This document shows positions 56,184-64,000 of a stretch of DNA of 64,000 nucleotides, one piece after another (position 1 is the first letter of the stretch; each line of letters begins with the position of its first letter). The notes beneath the pieces are model-generated. The model saw only the letters and a list, made by a program, of their open reading frames with translations, was not told the origin of the DNA and made no database searches. The stretch comes from Vandiemenella viatica (Eukaryota > Arthropoda > Insecta > Orthoptera > Morabidae): contig CM061921.1 in NCBI GenBank assembly GCA_031002005.1, positions 172,306,935 through 172,370,934 on the forward strand, written 5' to 3'. Position numbers and translations under genes: made by a program.

Positions 56184-56617
56184 ATTAATCATGAAGGATG
56201 AATTGTATGGACAAGTAGTAGTGTTAAAATCCATTAATTTATTGAAATAAATAATATACATAATAACTGAACAAAAAGTATTTTATTTCAATAAAAGTAT
56301 TTTTAAAATACCTATTTTGTACTTTGTATTTAAATACTAACATTTCAAACCATTTTAGATTTTGTAATGAAATAGAAAAACAAGAAAGTATTTGCACTTT
56401 GTATTTGAATGCTTTTTTAAAACTATTTTGTACCTCTCTGAACATAGGTATAGTAGTGCCCAAATCGTAGTTATTTACCAGTCTATTTTAATGCTTCAAT
56501 TGGACAAAGGACTGTGTAGCAGCACTTGTGTCTGACGACATGGGCATTCGCAGGATCCATTAAAACCGCACTCAGCAAGGTATTAATTAATTGTCACGCT
56601 TCGTGTTTTACTCACAT
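56184..56617. other. No recognised gene
   Basis: AT-rich sequence with repeated TTTGTA/TTTAAATACAAAGT-like words; two halves of about 56310-56440 resemble each other (ACTTTGTATTTAAATACT and ACTTTGTATTTGAATGCT). Could be the hAT 3' subterminal region. Confidence 0.35.
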
Positions 56618-57200
56618 TTATTTATACTGATGAGCCAAAACATTATGAACACTGCCCACTGCGAGTTTGAATGCTGTCTGGTGACGTTGCGGGTGTCATG
56701 CGGCAAGGGATGTTTATAAGTGGAGCAGAGCAAAATGAGAAGTCATTCTGGAGACGATGTGTGTGGAAAATGGGAAAATTCATTGACGAAGTACTTAGAC
56801 CAAGGACAGATGTTACAGCCCGGCGCCTGAGAATGAACATCTTGGAAACAGCGAGGCTGGTCGGCTGTTTATGTGCTACTATAAGTGGTTAAAGGATGGT
56901 AACAGGGTGGCGAAAGTGTACGCCTCATCACAGAGGCTTGACCGCTCAGTAAAGCGGGATAGGAGGCAATCAGTGGCAGATCTGACGGCAGAGTATAATG
57001 CTGAGGCAGGAACACCGTTACACCGTTCAGCGCACATGTTCCCATGTTGACCCAACAACATCGTCAATTACAACTGCATGGGATCAACGAGTCTGGACGA
57101 TGTATCAATGGAAACGTTTAATCTGGTTGGGTGAATCACGTTTCTTGTTACACCAGGTCGATGGTCGTGTCCGTATACGCATGCTTCCGCGCAAATTTCA
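56618..57200 (+). pseudogene. Dead Tc1-like element of a second family
   Basis: The left end GATGAGCCAAAACATTATGA resembles Tc1-type termini. Translation in several frames gives WYKWLKDGNRV-like and VADLTAEYNAEAGTPLHRSA pieces, and LIWLGESRFLLHQVDGRVRI. The last corresponds to the first catalytic block (W-S-D-E-SRF-x-L), but the catalytic Asp is replaced by Gly. The remainder of the catalytic domain and the right end are missing. Confidence 0.7.
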
Positions 57201-57239
57201 CTTGCTAGGTAATTATATTGTTTTATGGATGCCTTAAAA

Positions 57240-58078
57240 TAGGTTGTCTGTAAAGAGCTAGTGTTCATGGTTATAATTGTAAAAATTTGCTGGAAATTTT
57301 CACTCTCTTTTTCGTTAGTTATTAGTAATGCCATGTCGCCAATGGGTAAGGAATTCACGATATTAACAACTTGCAGTCTCATTTAGAAAGCTGTTAATGA
57401 TGCCTTAAGCGATGCTGTTAATCTGAATCTATTTGCAAGAAACTGGGTGAAACGTTTTTTGCCCTAGTGAAGTCTCTTGAAAATTCAATTAAATTGATAA
57501 TTACAAACAGGTTACTTTGAAAAAATATAAACATAAACAGAGTGTTATGCAATAAACCACGCAACCAGAGACTAAGAAACTCAACACCAAATGTATGAAA
57601 TATACAATTCTATAAGGCTGAACATTCTCAACTCCATAACCTACTGTCGGAAGATTGTCGATGGAAGTCGCTATTCTAGTCGGACAGGTGAATGTGAATG
57701 AGGAAAGAAATCACTTAACGGAATAAATACAATGTGTAAACATTACAATACATACAACCTTCCATCCAGACGAAGTATAACATTATAGATATAAAGCCTA
57801 ACGACACTGCTTAAAAGCAAACAACTGCGGCTACTCTCATGGTCCGCCATAGCTTAGTGGTAGTAAGATATTCAAGACATCACATTTACATCGATCGTAT
57901 TCAAAGCCAGTTATAGTTTCTTATTTTACCACTGGTTCCTGTGACAATCTTTCAATAATTTTTATGGTGATGAGCAAACAATAAGTTAATTGCTGACATT
58001 GAATAATAATACATAACGGCAATATTTCACAAGTAGATCTATTCTGTTTTATTAGTGGGGATATAAAGGATATTAATG
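57240..58078. other. No recognised gene
   Basis: AT-rich. A weak tRNA-like A-box word, CATAGCTTAGTGGTAG, occurs at 57849-57864 with no credible B box or cloverleaf. Confidence 0.4.
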
Positions 58079-58089
58079 GACTTAATTAC

Positions 58090-58334
58090 TTTTTTTTTTT
58101 TGTAACAGTTTAAAGTCCCTTTTTAACAACGTGGTCTTTAGAGACGGGAAAGTATGGGGGCAAGGAATGGGAAGGAATTCGGCCATGGCCTTTTGAAGGA
58201 AGCATCCCGGCATTCACCTGGAGTGATTTGGGGAAACATGGAAAACCCAAATCTGGATGCCCGGACGGGGATTCGAACCGCCGTCCTCCCGAATGCGAGG
58301 CCAGAACGCTATCCGTTACACCACCACGCTCGGT
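58090..58334 (-). mobile_element. SINE family B, full-length copy, reverse orientation
   Basis: The minus-strand reading is close to 53413-53675 over its whole length, including CCGAGCGTGGTGGTGTAACG, the B box GGTTCGAATCC and the 3' end. The tail is 12 T on the plus strand (58090-58101). The target duplication GACTTAATTAC is present on both sides (58079-58089 and 58335-58345). Confidence 0.93.
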
Positions 58335-58345
58335 GACTTAATTAC

Positions 58346-60248
58346 ACTTTTCTAATTGTCTCAGAGTGATTTCCTCAAACACAGTTCGAATAAATATACG
58401 CGGATAAAAAATACGTTTTCTATGTATAGAAATCTTTATTCCTAATTTAATGCTATCAATAAAAAGTAAAGAAGAGGTACCGTATGAACATGAATGTTCC
58501 CACATTTATAGTCTGAATTGTTTTAATATTACAGTACCAGCGAAATTTCTCAATGCTATTTCTTAAATCGTTTTAAAATTACTGCTATAACTATTAATAT
58601 AACACCTCCTTCGAAAGGTATGGGATTGTGATTTATTTTTCGGCATGTACTCAGCAGACGTAGTTAGCCATTTTGACCAAGCGCTTCTTTTATTTCAGAT
58701 TGATAGACGTGAAAGTAACTGTTCTATTTTTTCGTGAAGCTATGACATTTGGGGATCATCCCGCTATTATCTATACTTTCTAACAGCATTTTAAAATGTA
58801 TTTAACGAAGGTTTTTCCGTTTCCATCAGAAACTACATACGAACAGCAACTAGAAAGAGTAGACACTTTTACAAACTGTCCCAATTTAGGTATTGGAAAC
58901 ATTTCTGTAATCACAGTATGAGAATTCCTTGTTGTTACATTATAAAGGCAATGGACAATTTTCATTCAGTTTCTTCTGAATAATCCTACCCCTGCGCAAC
59001 ATAAACTAGTTGTCTACTAGCCATTAAAACTACTATCTTTTTTAAAAATAAATCAAAAGGGATTATTGAATTTTAATCGTCAAGTTACTAAACAAACTAA
59101 TGGCAATATATATATCCGTGATTTTAAACTAATGCTACCTAAATAACTGATGGTATCTTTCAAGCTTAGAAAGCGAAATTCTTTAATAGAAACTTTTTCG
59201 ACTTTTCAATCCAATTTTAATAGCACGTATCCAAAGATTTCTAATTTCATTGCTTTTATTCATACTTTAATGACATAATGCATTCTCAACAGACAGCAAT
59301 AAGCTAACATATCTGCAAACTCTCCAGAATGGTGGGTATCCAGGGTTTGGTATTAGGTGTCTCGTGGTTTAATTATTATATGAAATAATTAGTCCACTAT
59401 CCAGTTTAAAATTTGAACTGTTTTTGTTTCTCGAAGACATGTACAACTTGAAAGGTACAAATCACATGTATTCATAAACTCCAGCGATTACATATAACAC
59501 TTCTTCCAAAGACAATTTTGTCATACACTCTCACAGTACACAGTTCTAGAAATTACAAAGGCTTCGGACAGATATTTATCGAACTTTAACAATACTTAAA
59601 CAATTAAAACCACATTAAAACAATCATAATTAATACATAATCGTTTACAATCATTAAGAAATGGTCAGAAACGAAAATTAAAGATATTTAAACACAAAAT
59701 TATCCACATAAATCATTTAAACTGTGGTAAATCATTCTTTACACATCGTACTACAAACATTTAAGGAATTCTCTTGCATAGTTCTGTTCTTAAACATATT
59801 AAATGGTATTTATATAATTTCTTTTCGTATAACAAAATACAATTTCACTGTTTTACAGAAAAATGCAAGAAAAATATGCAAAATCATATTCAATCAAACT
59901 CTAGCTTGCTACAAATGCTTCATAAAACAAAATTCCATATATAATTCTAGGTTCAAGGGCCGTTACGATGGACAACACATAATTAAGCAAAATTGTTAAT
60001 GAAAGCTGCAGTTAGACGCAAAACACCTACATCTGCAACACATCTGCCGCTTGTCGCTGCTTCGTTACAAAAATCCTCACAGAATGTGCCGCAAGGACTT
60101 AAGAGCTACCTAGGATGATAGCTATATTGGCAACTGTGTATAGCCACTCTGCACTCTCTCTTCCTTGTTACCATTAGATTTCCTGTTTGGGCCTGTTAAT
60201 TTCTACATTTTTTCTGCATATTCATCGGCAAATTCGGCTTTAGAACTA
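58346..60248. other. No recognised gene
   Basis: AT-rich sequence up to the second Tc1 copy. The frame at 59724-59999 has no recognisable domain and a composition like the surrounding non-coding sequence. Confidence 0.4.
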
Positions 60249-61672
60249 CACTCCTGGAAATTAAAATAAGAACACATTGACGCCGGTGTGTAAGACCCAC
60301 CATACTTGCTCCGGACACTACGAGAGGGCTGTACAAGCAATGATCAAACGCACGGCACAGCGGACACACCAGGAACAGAAGTGTTGGCCGTCGAAGGACG
60401 CTAGCTGCGCAGCGGTTGGGCACCGCCGCAGTCAGTGTCAGCCAGTTTGCCGTGGCATACGGAGCTCCATCTCAGTCTTTAACACTGGTAGCATGCCGCG
60501 ACAGCGTGTACGTGAACCGTATGTGCAGTTGATGGACTTTGAGCGAGGGCGTATAGTGGGCATGCGGGAGGCCGGGTGGACGTACCGCCGAATTGCTCAA
60601 CATGTGGGGCGCGACGTCTCCACAGTACATCGATTTTGTCGCCAGTGGTCGGCGGAAGGTGTACATGCCCGTCGACCTGGGTCCGGACAGCAGCGACGCA
60701 CGGACGCACGCCAAGACCGTCGCATCCTACGCAGTGCCGTAGGGGACCACACCGCCACTTCCAGGCAAATTAGGGACACTGTTGCTCCTGGGATATCAGA
60801 GAGGACCATTCGCAACGGTCTCCATGAAGCTGGGCAACGGTTCCGCGCACCGTTAGGTCGTCTTCCGCTCACGCCCCAACATCGTGCAGCCCGCCTCCAG
60901 TGGTGTCGCGACAGTCGTGTATGGAGGGACGAATGGAGACGTGTCATCTTCAGTGATGAGAGTCGCTTCTGCCTTGGTGCCAATGATGGTCGTATACGTG
61001 TTTGGCGCCGTGCAGCAATCAGGACTGCATACGACCGAGGCACACAGGGCCAACACCCCGGCATCATGGTGTGGGGAGCGATCTCCTACACTGGCCGTAC
61101 ACCTCTGGTGATCGTCGAGGGGACACTGAACAGTGCACGGTACATTCAAACCGTCATCGAACCCATCGTTCTACCATTCCTAGACCGGCAAGGGAACATG
61201 CTGTTCCAACAGGACAATGCACGTCCACATGTATCCCGTGCCACCCAACGTGCTCTAGAAGGTGTAAGTCAACTACCCAGGCCAGCGAGATCTCCGGATC
61301 TGTCCCCCATTGAGCATGTTTGGGACTTGATGAAACGTCGTCTCACGCGGTCTGCACGTCCAGCACGAACGCTGGTCCAGCTGAGGCGCCAGGTGGAAAT
61401 GGCTTGGCATGCCGTTCCACAGGACTACATCCAGCACCTCTACGATCGTCTCCATGGGAGAATTGCAGCCTGCATTGCTGCGAAATGAGGATATACACGG
61501 TACTAGTGCCGACATTGTGCATGCTCTGTTGCCTGTGTCTATGTGCCTATGGTTGTGTCTGTGTGATCATGTGTTGTATCTGACCCCCAGGAATGTGTAT
61601 ATAAAGTTTCCCATTCCTGGGACAATGAATTCACGGTGTTCTTATTTCAATTTTCAGGAGTGTATTATTGTG
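60249..61672 (+). mobile_element. Tc1-like transposon, copy 2
   Basis: Ends CACTCCTGGAAATTAAAATA and, in reverse, CACTCCTGAAAATTGAAATA, flanked by TA (60247-60248 and 61673-61674). Nearly identical to 45731-47151 over 1.42 kb, indicating recent amplification. It has an open transposase frame, a 10-bp deletion with a compensating 1-bp insertion, and shares 451 bases beyond the right end with copy 1 but nothing beyond the left. Confidence 0.93.
60493..61488 (+). CDS. Tc1-family transposase, open frame
   Basis: 331 codons from MPRQRVREPYVQL. The frame is open upstream to 60277, but the ATG at 60493 gives the usual Tc1 N-terminus. Order: helix-turn-helix (about residues 16-55, TYRRIAQHVGRDVSTVHRF), arginine-rich GSGQQRR linker, catalytic Asp155 in IFSDESRF, IMVWGAISYTG, Asp241 in QQDNARPH and Glu274 in SPIEHVWD. 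The second Asp and the Glu are separated by 32 residues in both copies, not 34 as in canonical Tc1. Residues 174-190 differ entirely from copy 1 because of two indels, and the C-terminus ends 6 codons early at a TGA where copy 1 has GGA. Open, but activity is doubtful. Confidence 0.88.
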   Translation: MPRQRVREPYVQLMDFERGRIVGMREAGWTYRRIAQHVGRDVSTVHRFCRQWSAEGVHARRPGSGQQRRTDARQDRRILRSAVGDHTATSRQIRDTVAPGISERTIRNGLHEAGQRFRAPLGRLPLTPQHRAARLQWCRDSRVWRDEWRRVIFSDESRFCLGANDGRIRVWRRAAIRTAYDRGTQGQHPGIMVWGAISYTGRTPLVIVEGTLNSARYIQTVIEPIVLPFLDRQGNMLFQQDNARPHVSRATQRALEGVSQLPRPARSPDLSPIEHVWDLMKRRLTRSARPARTLVQLRRQVEMAWHAVPQDYIQHLYDRLHGRIAACIAAK

Positions 61673-62123
61673 AATATATTTAATTTTTCCAAGTCTTAAT
61701 ATCTCTGGAGTTACATTCCCGCAAATTTTTCACTCTAATTTTTTTCCTGCTGTCACTTTTACTACCACTTTGCAAAAAGTGATACAATTTTAACTTATCT
61801 CCATATCGCAGACTTTTAGTAAAAGAAACTCTTGCTGTTGGTATCATTCTGCTGAAAACAGTACGATGCACCTTCAAATGTCTTAGAAAGTATCCATTTT
61901 TAACCGTTCCTGTCCCTTCATTCATGATGAGGTTTACAGTCTAGTAAGGATCCCTAGATTATCCTCAGACTTAACAAAGTGGTTTTTCTCAGCTTCAAGG
62001 GGCAAACAAGAATTCCAACAGTTATATTGGAAAGAATGAAGCTGATCATATTGAATGATGCATCCGAAAGAAAATACCATAGACCAAGAGAACGCAAATC
62101 AGCAGTTGACATCTCTTTCATCT
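61673..62123. repeat. Right-flank segment shared with the first Tc1 locus
   Basis: Near-identical to 47152-47612. It ends at TGACATCTCTTTCATCT, after which CTCCAAGGCTGG follows here and ATAACAAACGCTCG at the other locus. Confidence 0.85.
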
Positions 62124-64000
62124 CTCCAAGGCTGGCATTTGACCTATACTGAAAACCCTCAGCGAACCATCGGGATCAAATTATTTCCTTATTTTCATGA
62201 TTCCACCTAACCAAATATTTGAGTGGCTCCTTTATCACGACATACAGGTGGAACACAAAGAGAGCAAGTTAGGAATTGTGTCAGTGGATCGTCACAGATA
62301 AATTAGAAACATTCATTCTGACAGAGGACACCAAAAAATACTAACTTAATTTCGTTGTAACTACGGGACAAGCCGCAGACATATCTATCCCTATAAACAA
62401 AAAATTAAAGAAATGTAATATCGATGTTAAAATAAAATCAAGGTAGTTACAACTAGTTTTCATTCAGTAAGTAATAAACTTCCATCCTTTTAACTTGTTG
62501 TTGATAAAGGATTACAACTGACAGCAAAAAAAAGAATAATAATTTTACCTGCCTGGGCGTCAGATTTTCATGGTTAAAAAAAAACATTTTTGATCGATTT
62601 CTACTGTTTCTTGAGAAGGATGACTAGCAAGATTTATGATGAAGATGTATGACAGTACAATATATGAAAGAAATAATGAAAATAAATGTAAGGTCACATA
62701 GCTCCGATTAGAATAAACGCACCCTAGTATGTATCTGCTCCGGTTGCAAAAGAAACTTCTCAAAGTATGTAACATTATGAGGTTTCGTACAATGGCCCTG
62801 TGAGCTGGATACATTGTAGAATATCGGGAAATAGTGATTAATTTCCCACTCATCCTTGTTACAACTTAAAAATAGTAACGAGATCATTGAGAACATGAAA
62901 CTCAATTTTCCCTCATTAATAGTTTAACAAACCTCTGTCTATTCGTAATGAACATTGTTCACTTGCGGTTAAAAATTATAACAAAAGCGGATAGAGCGAT
63001 TTGTTACAGGAAAGATTAAAAAAAAAAAGCTTTTCTTTGATTATGTTAATTATAGTGTTTTAACTGCATCTACATGACAGACTCGATCTTAGCGTGCATA
63101 AATTATGATGTCACTCTGAATGACCAGAAACACATTCACTCAAAAGTTTAAATATTACGAAGCCGGAAAATTGTGAGCGGAAAACTGAACCTTGGACTAA
63201 AGGTCAGTGGCGTGCAGGGGTAGCCGTATTAACTCAAGTTTCCGTCTACCACCTTTTTCCTGATTTACACTCTACTTGCGGAGAATAACAGAGCAGATTT
63301 ATAAAAAAATTTAACAAATTGCAGTGTTGTTCCTCAGTTTGATATCTTAATTCCACCTCTCTCTTAATCTTTACTCGATAAAATTTCAGAACATCATATA
63401 TAATTAGTTCATTTCCATAATTTCTTATTTTACTACATTTTATGAAGACATCAACCTTGTGTAATTTAGCGACTGACTTGATCTCATTGCTCAAGTAGAA
63501 TGAGACATAAGTTTCATTTATTCTTTGACTGATATGTCTTTCAAAATTTGACTCTAGTTCACACATGAGCGAATTATATGCGTCCACTTTTAGACGTGCA
63601 TCTTTTAATTTAATTTGAAAAAAAAGAAAAAGTAAGACTGCTGGAGATCATTAAAATCATAAAAAAAACTAAAATTAACTGATGTGTATGAAAAGATAAT
63701 AAAAAAATTACTTTTAATGACTAGAAAACTGATCAGTTTTTATTTTTATTTTTGGTATAACGTAACTTCAGTACACAACGGGATCAGTATAACAATAACT
63801 TCAGGTAAGGGGGGTTTAAATACACTTTAGATTTGAAAGCCACTAAAATAAAAATAAAAAGTTCAAATAGCGTTTCTGAATTGAAAAATTGGATTGGAAA
63901 TTTACTTTATAATCAAACAATTCCACTTCTCTAGTTATATTTTCAGTAACGATTTCGAAATTAGTTTTAAGTAGATTTTTCATTAATTTAATGGATGCCA
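62124..64000. other. Mostly no recognised gene
   Basis: AT-rich sequence to the end of the window. Apart from the unassigned frame at 63246-63587 I see no gene, terminal repeat or array. Confidence 0.4.
63246..63587 (-). CDS. Unassigned 113-codon frame
   Basis: A frame beginning MDAYNSLMCELESNFERHIS, with balanced charge and amphipathic-looking segments (SNEIKSVAKLHKVDVFIKC). Its composition looks more protein-like than most random frames nearby. It could be an exon or the C-terminal part of a decayed transposase (the FERHIS and YRVKIKREVEL pieces are reminiscent but not diagnostic). No promoter or poly(A) context was identified. Confidence 0.25.
   Translation of the reverse strand: MDAYNSLMCELESNFERHISQRINETYVSFYLSNEIKSVAKLHKVDVFIKCSKIRNYGNELIIYDVLKFYRVKIKREVELRYQTEEQHCNLLNFFINLLCYSPQVECKSGKRW

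Noticed and set aside
57840..57915. tRNA gene suggested by GCTTAGTGGTAG
   Set aside because: No acceptable B box, anticodon arm or acceptor pairing; AT-rich context.

Overview
The window is a repeat-dense, AT-rich stretch of an animal nuclear genome, most likely an insect and probably a polyneopteran (grasshopper, cricket or stick-insect type). The case rests on the transposon content: Tc1, hAT, Helitron, Harbinger-like, CR1- and Jockey-like LINEs and tRNA-derived SINEs, with poly(A)-tailed insertions, intron remnants and no bacterial gene organisation. The order-level placement is inference from the look of the repeat families. No complete host gene is recognisable. One 1,000-N assembly gap lies at 11560-12559.

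The most notable part is 1.3-6.95 kb, an endogenous virus-like block of the Polinton/Maverick-adintovirus type. A minus-strand cluster reads phospholipase A2-like, pX/pVI-like basic-hydrophobic protein, adenain-like protease, penton-like minor capsid protein, a 43-aa small ORF, major capsid protein and a ~155-aa protein. Two plus-strand genes flank it: a 217-aa unknown at the left and a packaging ATPase at the right. A shared TATA region at 6133-6141 sits between the PLA2 gene and the ATPase. The left gene has its own TATA plus a TCAGTT initiator, and upstream of it lie six perfect TGACGTCA palindromes in about 310 bp. PLA2, pX, protease, penton and ATPase each appear broken by a one-base frame change. 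The major capsid gene and both outer unknown genes remain open. No integrase or protein-primed polymerase is visible. A further viral ORF at 6892 is cut by an LTR element at 6952.

From 6.95 to 10.98 kb is an LTR retrotransposon without recognisable pol, carrying a degraded coiled-coil ORF with 48-bp coding repeats. Around it lie a LINE endonuclease fragment, a minisatellite and the gap. From 12.7 to 24 kb come a SINE with target-site duplications, a Harbinger-like element with a MADF-domain remnant, a 125-bp-arm hairpin flanked by a 15-bp duplication, and Jockey-type LINE fragments.

From 24.8 to 45 kb the sequence is a nest of DNA transposons: a Buster/ZBED-type hAT transposase with a preserved intron, split by a composite insertion; a 293-bp hAT MITE; a 3.4-kb hAT containing a second hAT and a SINE; a Helitron helicase remnant containing another hAT; and two satellite-like arrays. 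From 45 to 62 kb are two Tc1 copies, one with an open transposase frame, that share their right flank but not their left. Several SINEs of one young family, a third hAT transposase remnant and a dead Tc1 lie between them. The last 1.9 kb holds only an unassigned 113-codon frame.

Genes here do not form a host pathway. The only cooperating set is the viral morphogenesis module (capsid, penton, protease, PLA2/pX, ATPase). All identifications come from reading the sequence and recalling family motifs; no database search was run.
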